NCBI RefSeq assembly: GCF_020177055.1
Contig: NZ_JAIQXT010000001.1
Coordinates: 62,001 to 126,000 of the forward strand
Direction of reading: 5' to 3'
Source: Sphingomonas sp. R647
GTDB taxonomy: Bacteria > Pseudomonadota > Alphaproteobacteria > Sphingomonadales > Sphingomonadaceae
Length of the DNA stretch: 64,000 bases
Part shown: one piece after another, positions 45,602 to 53,715 of the stretch
Numbering within the stretch: the first letter of the stretch is position 1
How the letters are laid out: each line of letters opens with the position of its first letter
Made by a program: the position numbers and the translations under genes
The notes under the pieces: generated by a model
The model's database searches: none
Told to the model about the DNA's origin: nothing
Seen by the model: the letters and a program-made list of their open reading frames with translations, nothing else

Positions 45602-46072
45602 ATGAATACAGGGCTGTTGACCGCAATGACGCTCGCGCTTGTCGGTTTGAGCGAGACACCACTCGCGATTGCCACAACCGCAAAGGACATCGCCGCGGTC
45701 CAATCACCAATCGCGACGGTGGACAGGTTTCACGCGGCGTTGACCGAAGGGAAGGTTGAAGCCGCGCTCAAGCCGCTAAGCGACGATGTGCTGATCTACG
45801 AGTCCGGTCGCTCCGAGCGCAGCAAGGCGGAATATGCCAGTCATCATTTGAACGCAGACGCTGAGTTCGCGGGCGCGACCCAGCGCAAGCTGGTGAATCG
45901 CACGTCCTGGATCGGCGCCGACACTGCCAGGGTCACGACCGAGACCGAGACGACCGGCACTTTCAAGGGGCGCGCGCTTGCCCTTACTGGCACCGATACG
46001 ATGATCCTGCGTTGGACCGCCGGCGTGTGGAAGATCGTCCATATTCACTGGTCGTCCGCGGCCAAGCGCTAG
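45602..46072 (+). CDS. Secreted NTF2-fold protein
   Basis: A 156-residue protein with a probable signal peptide (MNTGLLTAMTLALVGLSETP, cleavage near AIA). A DUF4440/SnoaL-like domain follows: FHAALTEGKVEAALKPLSDD, then a C-terminal ILRWTAGVWKIVHIHWSS with the usual W-x-I-x-H ending. Such exported NTF2 proteins recur in copper-resistance clusters of this group. Its end overlaps that of convergent copD by four bases. Confidence 0.75.
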   Translation: MNTGLLTAMTLALVGLSETPLAIATTAKDIAAVQSPIATVDRFHAALTEGKVEAALKPLSDDVLIYESGRSERSKAEYASHHLNADAEFAGATQRKLVNRTSWIGADTARVTTETETTGTFKGRALALTGTDTMILRWTAGVWKIVHIHWSSAAKR

Positions 46073-46944
46073 GCGTCGGGTGAGAGCGTTCCAAGGAGCG
46101 CGACCACCAGCACCACAGCGATGCCGAGCGATAATTCGAGCAACAGGCTCATGCGGATCGCGCGCGCGTCGCGGCCGATGGCATGTTCGAGCCGCGGGGT
46201 GAAATGCCAGCGATTTGCAGCCGCGAATGCGAGCATCGCGAAGAACAGGGCGATCTTGGCCGCCAACGTCTGGCCATAGTCGCTGGCGATCAGCTGCGCG
46301 GGGCGGGCAAGATCGGCGATCATAGCGAGGTTGATCACGCCGGTCACGATCAGCACGCCGACGATTGCCGTGCCGGTGGTGGCGAAGCGGCGCAACGCCG
46401 GGACGATCTCTTCGATCGCTGGCTCGCGCCGCCCGAGTGCCACGAGCAGAAGGACCAGCGTGCCGATCCAGATGGCGGCCGCGATCAGGTGGAAGATGTC
46501 GGACGCCTTATGCAGGACGCCAGTCGCACCGTCGCCAGCCCCCGCATGGCCAGACCAGGCGAGGCTCGCGAGCGCAACGACGCCCAGTATTGTTGGCAGA
46601 AAAGGGGAACGTTTGGATCGCACCAGCACAGCTGTCAGCGCCCCCAGGGCCAGAAGCCGAACCGCCGCACCCTGCCCATGGCTCGTTTCGAGCGCGATGA
46701 AGCGGAGCATTTCGGCATCGAGTAGGGTCGCATCACCCCCGACCATGGCCGCGGCGCTCGCCGCGAAATGCGCAACAGTGATCGCCACGCCGAGCCCTGC
46801 GAGCAGGGCGATCGCACGCAGCGGCACCTCGGCGGGCGCGGTTCGCCGTGCGCACAGGAGCAACCCGGCGATTGCCATCAAATCGAGGTAGAGGAGAAAG
46901 CGCAGCGCGATCGCCACGCCTTCTTCCGCCATTGCCGCGATCAT
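46069..46944 (-). CDS. copD: Copper resistance membrane protein CopD
   Basis: A 291-residue protein with about eight membrane spans (ALRFLLYLDLMAIAGLLLCA at the start). It carries the CopD-family region SGHAGAGDGATGVLHKASDI followed by FHLIAAAIWIGTLVLLLVAL, where conserved His and Trp residues line the membrane site. It works with CopC in copper handling at the inner membrane. The copC gene ends one base before its start. Confidence 0.87.
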   Translation of the reverse strand: MIAAMAEEGVAIALRFLLYLDLMAIAGLLLCARRTAPAEVPLRAIALLAGLGVAITVAHFAASAAAMVGGDATLLDAEMLRFIALETSHGQGAAVRLLALGALTAVLVRSKRSPFLPTILGVVALASLAWSGHAGAGDGATGVLHKASDIFHLIAAAIWIGTLVLLLVALGRREPAIEEIVPALRRFATTGTAIVGVLIVTGVINLAMIADLARPAQLIASDYGQTLAAKIALFFAMLAFAAANRWHFTPRLEHAIGRDARAIRMSLLLELSLGIAVVLVVALLGTLSPDA

Positions 46945-46945
46945 G

Positions 46946-47335
46946 TCAGCCGATGGTGAAGCTGTGCGTGCCGGTAATCCGATGTGTGTCGCCGCCGACG
47001 ACGTGCCAGTCGACCCGATAGGTGCCGGCCGGGAGCGGCTTGGCCGAGGTCAGCACGATAGAGCTGCCGTCGCTGCCGACGGCGGCGTTGACGCCGTTCA
47101 TCTTCATGTCTGGATGATCGGTCATTCCAGGCATGCCCGTCATGGTAAGCGTCGCACCCGACAGCTTGGGCGTCAGTCGCTCGCTGAACTTGAGGACGAT
47201 ACGCGAGGCGGTCTTGACCGTCGCGTTCGCCGCCGGGCTCGTGGACAGCAGCTTGGGATGGGCCAGCGCGATGCCCGGCACCGCGAGCAGCGAGAAGATC
47301 GCTGCTGCGAACATGGATCTCGAAAGGAAGCGCAT
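46946..47335 (-). CDS. copC: Periplasmic copper-binding protein CopC
   Basis: A 129-residue protein. The signal peptide (AAAIFSLLAVPGIALA) is followed directly by HPKLLSTSPA, so the mature protein starts with the His used for Cu(II). GGDTHRITG supplies the second conserved Asp and His. A Met-rich loop TMTGMPGMTDHPDMKMNG could hold Cu(I). It is the first gene of the copCD pair, divergent from the sigma-factor operon. Confidence 0.9.
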   Translation of the reverse strand: MRFLSRSMFAAAIFSLLAVPGIALAHPKLLSTSPAANATVKTASRIVLKFSERLTPKLSGATLTMTGMPGMTDHPDMKMNGVNAAVGSDGSSIVLTSAKPLPAGTYRVDWHVVGGDTHRITGTHSFTIG

Positions 47336-47383
47336 GAACTACTCCAGTTGGTTCGATGCATGATACGTGCAGACATATTGCAC

Positions 47384-47401
47384 CCCTCGAAATTTCGAGG
47401 G
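47384..47401. promoter_or_regulatory. Operator-like perfect palindrome between copCD and the sigma operon
   Basis: CCCTCGAAATTTCGAGGG is an 18-base perfect palindrome. It lies 48 bases upstream of the copC start and 42 bases upstream of the anti-sigma gene. Its position suits a dimeric repressor or activator of both operons. No regulator is identified. Confidence 0.5.
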
Positions 47402-47443
47402 CACGCGCCCATAGTCACGTAGTGAGGGGCGGAGACGACAGAG

Positions 47444-47728
47444 ATGGTAACTGAAATCGACTATACCGCGCACATGACGCAGACGCGCTGGTCCGAGCAT
47501 CCCGGCCTCGACGGCATCGAGGACCGTATCATCGGGGGCATTGATGCGCGCAGTTCCGACGCGGTGGGGCCGCGCATGACCGCGATGCTTGCGACGGGCG
47601 CGTTGTTGATCGGCGCTGTCTTTGGCGGCGTGCCCGGCCAGCGCGCGGCGGCCGCAAAGCCGCATGGATTGGTTGAGCCTGGACCGCTGGCGCCGTCCAC
47701 GCTGTTGCTGGGCAGCGCGGCCGAATGA
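47444..47728 (+). CDS. CnrY-like membrane anti-sigma factor
   Basis: A 94-residue protein with a cytoplasmic N-terminus of about 45 residues, one membrane span (MTAMLATGALLIGAVFGGV) and a short periplasmic tail. Sequence similarity to known anti-sigma factors is not obvious. The identification rests on size, topology and place: it precedes a CnrX-like sensor and an ECF sigma factor, with start/stop overlap at each junction, as in cnrYXH. It would hold the sigma factor at the membrane until metal is sensed. Confidence 0.65.
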   Translation: MVTEIDYTAHMTQTRWSEHPGLDGIEDRIIGGIDARSSDAVGPRMTAMLATGALLIGAVFGGVPGQRAAAAKPHGLVEPGPLAPSTLLLGSAAE

Positions 47729-48159
47729 TCCGCCGTCGCGCCGGACTCGCGCTGATTGCATTCGCTGCTGCGTTGTGCGGCGCGCTGGTCGCACATTTTC
47801 TGATCCCTGACGCCGCCAAACCATCGATCGATATTCACGCCGTCCTGCACGACCGGCTGAACCTCGACGCCGCGCAGGCGAAGAAGCTGGAGGTTCTGGA
47901 GCGCGATTTCGCGGAGCAGCGTCGGTCGCTCGAGGCGCGGATGCGCGCAGACAATCGTCGGCTGGCCGCTGCGATCCAGGCGGAGCACCGCAACGGCCCT
48001 GCGGTCGAGGCGGCGATTGATGCCACGCATATGACGATGGGCGAGCTGCAAAAGGCGACTGTCGCGCACGTCTTCGCAATGCGCGCATTGCTGCGGGAAG
48101 ATCAGGTCGGGGTGTTCGATGAAGCGGTGACCAAGGCGCTTGTCGAAGCGCCCCAGTGA
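47725..48159 (+). CDS. CnrX-like periplasmic metal sensor
   Basis: A 144-residue protein with an N-terminal anchor (AGLALIAFAAALCGALVAHF). The long helical hairpin contains HAVLHDRLNLDAAQAKKLEV and later ATHMTMGELQKATVAHVFAM, with His and Met residues spaced as metal ligands of the CnrX/Spy-like family. The start codon overlaps the anti-sigma stop (ATGA). In Cupriavidus CnrX binds Ni or Co; the copper genes on both sides suggest Cu here. Confidence 0.8.
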   Translation: MIRRRAGLALIAFAAALCGALVAHFLIPDAAKPSIDIHAVLHDRLNLDAAQAKKLEVLERDFAEQRRSLEARMRADNRRLAAAIQAEHRNGPAVEAAIDATHMTMGELQKATVAHVFAMRALLREDQVGVFDEAVTKALVEAPQ

Positions 48160-48710
48160 GCGTCGGCGACGATGACAGCGACACCGCTTTGGTATCGCGC
48201 AGTCTGGCGGGGGACCAGCGCGCGTTCGCCACTCTTGTCGGGCGCTATAAACGCTATCTCTACGCCATCGTCGTGCGGCTCGTTGGCGATCCTGACGAAG
48301 CGCTCGACCTGGTTCAGGAGGCGTTCGTGTCGGCCCATGCTGCGCTTCGGCGGTATGATCCCGATCGCCCGCTACGGGGTTGGCTTGCGCGGATCGCGCT
48401 CAACAAGGCGCGGGACTGGCGGCGCAAGGAGCGCGTGCGCGCGGCACTCCGCGCACTGCTGCCAATCGGCGAGGGGCAGAACGTGGCCGATGACGCTGCC
48501 TTGCCCGATCGCCAATTGGCCGATCGCAACGAGCTTACCCGCATCGAACGCAAGATTGCGGGGATGCCCGCGCGCCTGCGTGAAGTGCTGCTGCTACGGA
48601 CGATGGACGAACTGCCCCAGGCGGAGGTCGCCGAACTGCTCGGGATCAGTGAGAAGGCCGTCGAGACGCGGCTCTACCGTGCGCGCCGCTATCTGCACGA
48701 CGCCGGATGA
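48156..48710 (+). CDS. ECF RNA polymerase sigma factor, CnrH-like
   Basis: A 184-residue protein starting at GTG inside the CnrX stop. Sigma-2 contains FATLVGRYKRYLYAIVVRLV and DEALDLVQEAFVSAHAALRR. Sigma-4 contains LREVLLLRTMDELPQAEVAE and LLGISEKAVETRLYRARRYL. It is the last gene of the anti-sigma/sensor/sigma operon and likely transcribes this operon and the copper genes. It overlaps the convergent MerR-type gene end by 22 bases. Confidence 0.88.
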   Translation: MSVGDDDSDTALVSRSLAGDQRAFATLVGRYKRYLYAIVVRLVGDPDEALDLVQEAFVSAHAALRRYDPDRPLRGWLARIALNKARDWRRKERVRAALRALLPIGEGQNVADDAALPDRQLADRNELTRIERKIAGMPARLREVLLLRTMDELPQAEVAELLGISEKAVETRLYRARRYLHDAG

Positions 48711-49102
48711 TCCGACGGGTCGTTCAGCTTCGCGATGATCGGACAGTCGGGGCGATCGTCCCCGGCGCAGCGCGACGCAAGATCCCTCAGGGTGTCGACC
48801 ATCGCCTGCAACGAGTCGATCTTGGCCTGAAGCTTACGGATGTGGCCCGCCGCCATGGCCTTCACATCGGCGCTTTTGCGTTCGCGATCGCGCCACAGGC
48901 CCAACAGCTCGGAAATCTCCGCCACCGAAAACCCCAGGTCGCGCGCGCGCCCGATAAACCGTAGCTCGTGGACGTTGGCATCCGAATAGTCGCGATAGCC
49001 CGAGTCGCGGCGATGGGCGGGCGGGATGAGCCCGATCTCTTCATAATAGCGGATCATCTTGGCCGAGATGCCCGTTAACCGCGCCGCCGTGCCTATATTC
49101 AT
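48689..49102 (-). CDS. MerR-family copper/heavy-metal regulator, CueR-like
   Basis: A 137-residue protein. The HTH reads MNIGTAARLTGISAKMIRYY, then EEIGLIPPAHRRDSGYRDYS. A dimerisation helix follows, and the metal loop near the C-terminus is CAGDDRPDC, with two Cys as in CueR. It should sense Cu(I) or a similar ion. It faces the glutaredoxin-MauE gene, and the promoter between them has the long spacer that MerR proteins untwist. Confidence 0.87.
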   Translation of the reverse strand: MNIGTAARLTGISAKMIRYYEEIGLIPPAHRRDSGYRDYSDANVHELRFIGRARDLGFSVAEISELLGLWRDRERKSADVKAMAAGHIRKLQAKIDSLQAMVDTLRDLASRCAGDDRPDCPIIAKLNDPSDHPASCR

Positions 49103-49149
49103 ATCTGCTCGCCCGCTGATACCGACGGAAAAAATATAATGGCACCGGC

Positions 49150-49180
49150 TTGACCTTCCAATGGTTGGAAGGATTATTGG
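49150..49180 (+). promoter_or_regulatory. MerR-type promoter with operator dyad
   Basis: The -35 TTGACC (49150-49155) and a -10-like TATTGG (49175-49180) are 19 bases apart. The spacer contains the perfect dyad CCTTCCAA-TGG-TTGGAAGG (49154-49172). The stretched spacer with central dyad is characteristic of MerR/CueR-controlled promoters and reads toward the glutaredoxin-MauE and copAB genes. Confidence 0.82.
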
Positions 49181-49235
49181 CCCATCACGTTGGGGTTAGA
49201 AGTGACCCCGACTCCGCAAATTCAAGGAGTTCGAC

Positions 49236-49997
49236 GTGACACGCACCGTAAAGACCGCAGAATTGTTTCGCATGGTGATGCCCAAGCACACCTGCCCCTA
49301 TGGCCTGAAGGCACTCGATCTGCTCCGGCGCGAAGGCATTTCGGTCGCTGACCATCACCTGACGACGCGATCCGAAACCGATGCCTTCAAGACACAGCGT
49401 GGCGTGGCGACCACGCCGCAGGTCTTCATCGATGGCCAGCGCATCGGCGGCTATGACGATCTGCGCCGCTATCTGGGAAAGCGCATCCGCGACAAGGACG
49501 CGGTGACCTATGTCCCGGTCATCGCGCTGTTCGGCGTCGCCGCCGCGATGGCGCTGTCGGCGAGCTCGGCAATCGAACAGAGCCTGTTCACGGTTCGCGC
49601 GGCCGAGTGGTTCATCGCGTTCGCCATGTGTCTCCTCGCCCTCCAGAAGCTGAAGGATATCGAGAGCTTTGCAACGATGTTCCTCAACTACGACCTGCTG
49701 GCTAAGCGGTGGGTTCCCTATGGTCGCATCTATCCCTTTGCTGAGCTTGCCGCCGGCGTTCTGATGGTCGCCGGGACGATGATGTGGCTGTCGGTGCCGA
49801 TCGCATTGTTCATCGGCACGATTGGCGCGGTGTCCGTATTCTACGCCGTCTATATCGAGCGGCGGGAGCTCAAATGCGCCTGTGTCGGCGGCGACAGCAA
49901 GGTGCCATTGGGCTTCGTTTCGCTCACCGAGAATGTAATGATGGTCGCGATGGCGGTGTGGATGGTGGCGAAGCCATCGCTGTTGGTCGCCCACTGA
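49236..49997 (+). CDS. Glutaredoxin-MauE membrane fusion protein
   Basis: A 253-residue protein starting at GTG after an AAGGAG ribosome site. Residues about 8-85 are glutaredoxin-like with a single-Cys active site (MPKHTCPYGLKALDLLRREG) and TTPQVFIDGQRIGGYDDLRR. Residues about 92-250 carry about four membrane spans of MauE/DoxX type and a CACVGG Cys pair. It is the first gene under the MerR-type promoter. It may handle Cys oxidation or copper transfer at the inner membrane under copper stress. Confidence 0.82.
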   Translation: MTRTVKTAELFRMVMPKHTCPYGLKALDLLRREGISVADHHLTTRSETDAFKTQRGVATTPQVFIDGQRIGGYDDLRRYLGKRIRDKDAVTYVPVIALFGVAAAMALSASSAIEQSLFTVRAAEWFIAFAMCLLALQKLKDIESFATMFLNYDLLAKRWVPYGRIYPFAELAAGVLMVAGTMMWLSVPIALFIGTIGAVSVFYAVYIERRELKCACVGGDSKVPLGFVSLTENVMMVAMAVWMVAKPSLLVAH

Positions 49998-50076
49998 GCC
50001 CGAAGCATGCGTCGCCGTGAGGGGTGACCCGCACCGGCGCGTAGTCAGATGCAATTCAACGGAGCTTCGACAAGTC

Positions 50077-51846
50077 ATGGTTCGAACAATGGATCGACGA
50101 CAGCTGCTCGGCGGCGTCGGAATGGGGGGCGCAGCCCTTGCGCTTTCGCCATGGATGCCGGCATGGGCGCGCAGCAATTCTCCCGGTCTGGTTGCTGACC
50201 TCCAGACGGTGTCCGGCGAAGACATCCGGCTGCGCATCGCGCACCAGATGATCCACCTTAACGGTCGCCATGGTCATGCCATCGGGATCAATGGCACCGT
50301 TCCGGGACCGCTGATCCGATTGCGCGAGGGGCAAAATGTCCGGCTTCATGTCGAAAACGCTCTCGACGAAGACAGCTCCATCCACTGGCATGGCCTGATC
50401 CTTCCGTTTCATATGGACGGGGTGCCGGGGGTCAGCTTTCCGGGGATCAAGCCACGCACGACCTTCACGTACGAGTTCCCGCTCGTTCAGGCCGGCACTT
50501 ACTGGTATCATAGCCACTCAGGGTTGCAGGAGCAGATGGGCCATTACGGCCCGATCGTGATCGATCCCGAAGGCGACGATCCGATCGCGTCGGATCGCGA
50601 GCATGTGATCGTGCTGTCCGACTACAGCTTCATGCACCCACACCGGATCTTCCAGAAGCTCAAGCAGATGGGCGGTTATTTCAACCACCAGAAGCTGACC
50701 GCGACCGACGGCGAACCGATGTCGGCCGCAGAGCGGATGGAATGGGGCAAGATGCGCATGGACCCCACCGATATCTCCGACGTCACCGGCGCGACCTATA
50801 CCTACCTCGTCAACGGCCACGGCCCGAAGGAGAATTGGACCGGCCTGTTTCGACCTGGCGAGCGGGTCCGGCTGCGCTTCGTCAATGCGTCAGCGATGAC
50901 CACGTTCAACCTGCGAATCCCGGGGCTGAAGTTCAGCATCGTGCAGGCGGACGGGATGAATGTCCGGCCGGTGGCCGTCGACGAGTTCCAGATCGCGGTC
51001 GCCGAAACCTATGATGTGATCGTCGAGCCGAGCGAGGACCGCGCCTACACCTTGGTCGCCGAGACGGTCGATCGATCTGGCATGGGCGTGGCGACGCTGG
51101 CACCGCGCGCGGGGATGCGCGGAGCGGTGCCGCCCCTGCGCAAACGGCCACTGGCGACGATGACGGATATGGGAATGGGCGGTATGGGCGGCCATGGCGC
51201 TGCCGCCTGCACGCCTGAACATGCGGCGATGGGCCATTGCACGATGCCAAGCGGCGACGGCGCGAAAAAGAGCGGTGGCACCGCGATGAAGCATTCGATG
51301 CGCGATTTCTCGGTCGCGCCGGGGGTCGCAAAGACGCCGACGGTCCAGTCGATCTCGCCGATGCCGGTCGACCGAATGGGCGACCCCGGACAGGGGCTCG
51401 ACGATGTCGGCCATCGCGTTCTCAGTTATCGCGATCTCGTTGCGCTCGACCGCAACCCGGACATTCGCGGACCGGAGCGGGAGGTGCGCATCCACCTCAC
51501 CGGCAATATGGAACGCTATATGTGGGCGTTCGACGGCGAGAAGCTGTCCGAGGTTCGCGCGCCGATCCCGTTCACCGAGGGCGAGCGCGTCCGCGTCACG
51601 CTGGTCAACGACACGATGATGACCCACCCGATCCACCTGCACGGGCATTTCTTCGAGCTGGTGACGGGGCATGGCGACCATTCGCCACGCAAGCACACCG
51701 TCAACGTTCAGCCCGGAGGCACCGCCGCGTTCGACTTCACCGCCGACGCGGTGGGTGACTGGGCGTTCCACTGCCACATGCTCTATCACATGCACGCCGG
51801 GATGATGCAGGTCGTGACGGTGCGCCCGCAGGAGGAAGCGGCATGA
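50077..51846 (+). CDS. copA: Copper resistance multicopper oxidase CopA
   Basis: A 589-residue protein with a Tat signal (MDRRQLLGGVGMGGAALALS). Three cupredoxin domains hold the copper ligands HWHG, YWYHSHSG, then HPIHLHGHFFEL and WAFHCHMLYHMHAGMM. A Met/His-rich insert (MTDMGMGGMGGHG) precedes CTPEHAAMGHC at residues 378-388, a motif repeated in CopB. It oxidises Cu(I) in the periplasm and binds extra copper. The stop overlaps the copB start by four bases. Confidence 0.92.
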   Translation: MVRTMDRRQLLGGVGMGGAALALSPWMPAWARSNSPGLVADLQTVSGEDIRLRIAHQMIHLNGRHGHAIGINGTVPGPLIRLREGQNVRLHVENALDEDSSIHWHGLILPFHMDGVPGVSFPGIKPRTTFTYEFPLVQAGTYWYHSHSGLQEQMGHYGPIVIDPEGDDPIASDREHVIVLSDYSFMHPHRIFQKLKQMGGYFNHQKLTATDGEPMSAAERMEWGKMRMDPTDISDVTGATYTYLVNGHGPKENWTGLFRPGERVRLRFVNASAMTTFNLRIPGLKFSIVQADGMNVRPVAVDEFQIAVAETYDVIVEPSEDRAYTLVAETVDRSGMGVATLAPRAGMRGAVPPLRKRPLATMTDMGMGGMGGHGAAACTPEHAAMGHCTMPSGDGAKKSGGTAMKHSMRDFSVAPGVAKTPTVQSISPMPVDRMGDPGQGLDDVGHRVLSYRDLVALDRNPDIRGPEREVRIHLTGNMERYMWAFDGEKLSEVRAPIPFTEGERVRVTLVNDTMMTHPIHLHGHFFELVTGHGDHSPRKHTVNVQPGGTAAFDFTADAVGDWAFHCHMLYHMHAGMMQVVTVRPQEEAA

Positions 51847-52871
51847 TCGGCTGCCTGCTTCTCGCCGGAACCGGCTTCGTGTCCACCATGGGCCTTGCGC
51901 CCACAGGGCAGGCGATGCCGCCGATGGCCGCCCACAAGGATAGTGCCCCGGCCGCGTCAGCCTGCACGCCCGAGCATGCGGCGATGGGGCATTGCCAGAT
52001 GCCCGACGCAAAGGCACCGGCAAGCCCACCCGCCAGCGACCCGGATTGTCCCCCTGAACACGCGAAGATGGGCCACTGCACGCCTAAGGACGTGGCACCC
52101 CCAGATGACGCGGTCGGCACCGACCTCACGCCAGGCACTGCCGCGGCACCCGCGCCCGTCGCTGCGAACTATGCCGACCGCGTCTGGGGTCGGGATGCGA
52201 TGCAGCCGACCCGCGACGACCTGCGCCGCCATCACGGTGGCGGGTCGTTCAGCAAGATCACGATCGATCTGGCTGAGCTGACCATTGCCGAAGGGCATGA
52301 AGGGTATCGCTTCGAAACCGACGCATGGTTCGGGGGCGACATCAACCGCCTCGCTCTGAAGACAGAGGGCGAAGGCACGTTCGGCGAAGCGATCGAGGGC
52401 GTCGACCTCAAGGCGCTCTATTCGCGAGCGATCGGCCCCTATTTCAATCTCCAGGGTGGTCTGCGCCAGGAGTTCGGTCACGGTCCCGACCGGACGCATG
52501 CCGTGATCGGCATCGAAGGGCTCGCGCCCTATTGGTTCGAGGTCGATGCCTATCTGTCGCTCTCGACCCAAGGTGAACTGCGCGCCAGTGCCTCGGCGGA
52601 ATATGACCAGCGTCTGACGCAGCGCCTGATCCTCCAGCCGAAGGTCGAGTTCGAGTTATCGGCGCAGGACATCCCGGCGCTTGGCATCGGGGCGGGGTTC
52701 TCGAGCGCCGAGGTGGGACTCCGCCTGCGCTACGAGGTCGCCCGCGAGTTCGCGCCTTATGTAGGCATCGTCCACGCGCGAAAGTTTGGAGGAACCGCAT
52801 CCCTCACCCGTACGTCCGGCGATGATACGCACGCGACCAGTCTCGTCTTGGGGGTCCGCGCCTGGTTCTGA
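51843..52871 (+). CDS. copB: Outer-membrane copper resistance protein CopB
   Basis: A 342-residue protein. After a short export signal, the N-terminal 100 residues hold two copies of C-x-P-E-H-A-x-M-G-H-C (residues 41-51 and 69-79) in a Pro/Ala-rich linker. The CopB beta-barrel domain begins near YADRVWGRDAMQPTRDDLRR and ends SLVLGVRAWF with a terminal Phe. It works with CopA in copper efflux or sequestration at the outer membrane. It is the last intact gene of the copper island. Confidence 0.9.
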   Translation: MIGCLLLAGTGFVSTMGLAPTGQAMPPMAAHKDSAPAASACTPEHAAMGHCQMPDAKAPASPPASDPDCPPEHAKMGHCTPKDVAPPDDAVGTDLTPGTAAAPAPVAANYADRVWGRDAMQPTRDDLRRHHGGGSFSKITIDLAELTIAEGHEGYRFETDAWFGGDINRLALKTEGEGTFGEAIEGVDLKALYSRAIGPYFNLQGGLRQEFGHGPDRTHAVIGIEGLAPYWFEVDAYLSLSTQGELRASASAEYDQRLTQRLILQPKVEFELSAQDIPALGIGAGFSSAEVGLRLRYEVAREFAPYVGIVHARKFGGTASLTRTSGDDTHATSLVLGVRAWF

Positions 52872-53435
52872 AGGGGAGAAGGGCAGCGCTAAATCCATCG
52901 AAGACGAAGCGCGACAGACGCGCAGGAACATCGTCAAGCGGCACGATCGGGCGGTGGTCAGCATCTTCGAGAGGTTCGAGAAGGACAACGCCATTAGCCC
53001 AGAGGAGGCGAATGAACTTAGAGCGGCGCGCAAGGATATAAATGAAATCACCGAATACGCATCGGTCGACCTCGAAAACGCGTACAAGAAGGACGGGTGG
53101 CTTGCCTGCGAAGCGGCGGGATGAGACTCCAAGCGAACCAACCAGGCGATGCAGCGCGAAGCTGAGCTTCGATCAAGCCCAGCCCGATGCGCTGACCAGT
53201 TCGTCGAGCGATGGAAGACGCTGACTGCCCAGACCCAGCGCGCATAGGTGGCGGGTGATCTCGCGGACCTCAAATCGGCGCAGAACGCATTGGCGGGATA
53301 GCCCAAAGCCTTGAGCGCCACCCACAAATCGAATCCGTACTTGCGAGTCGCAGGGCTCAACTGGGAATATCGATTGAGACCGGGCGGCGGCTGGATGCCG
53401 AACTGGCATTCAACGACGGCATTGATTTCGGGTGA
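52872..53435 (+). pseudogene. Remnant of a TraA-type conjugative relaxase C-terminus
   Basis: Directly after the copB stop, the frame reads SIEDEARQTRRNIVKRHDRA, then a helical stretch ISPEEANELRAARKDINEIT, to a stop at 53124. The same frame resumes with NQAMQREAELRSSPARCADQ, then FVERWKTLTAQTQRA and stops at 53247 and 53301. A shifted frame then gives AQSLERHPQIESVLASRRAQ, LGISIETGRRLDAELAFNDG and a stop at 53435. This series matches the C-terminus of Ti-type TraA/MobA relaxases. No start codon, three in-frame stops and a frameshift show decay. It marks a former conjugative element next to the copper genes. Confidence 0.75.
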
Positions 53436-53715
53436 GGCAGGGACCGCGGCATCGGTCGATAAGCGCATTGAGGTCCGCTTTGCGCCCTAATAGCGGACTC
53501 CCGAAGCCCTCTCGCCTTCACGAGAGCAGACATAAGCGAACTCAGGTGAGAGCTGCTGCCGGCGACGTTCGAGTGCGTTCGACGATTCCTAGGCAAACCG
53601 CGACAACAAACCACCTGGATTTTAAGCTGTTTACCCTCCTTAAGATTGACGAAGTCTGGCTCGCGCCCCGATAAGATGTCGCCGGCCACGATGTTTTAGA
53701 GTTTGAGGTGTAGCC

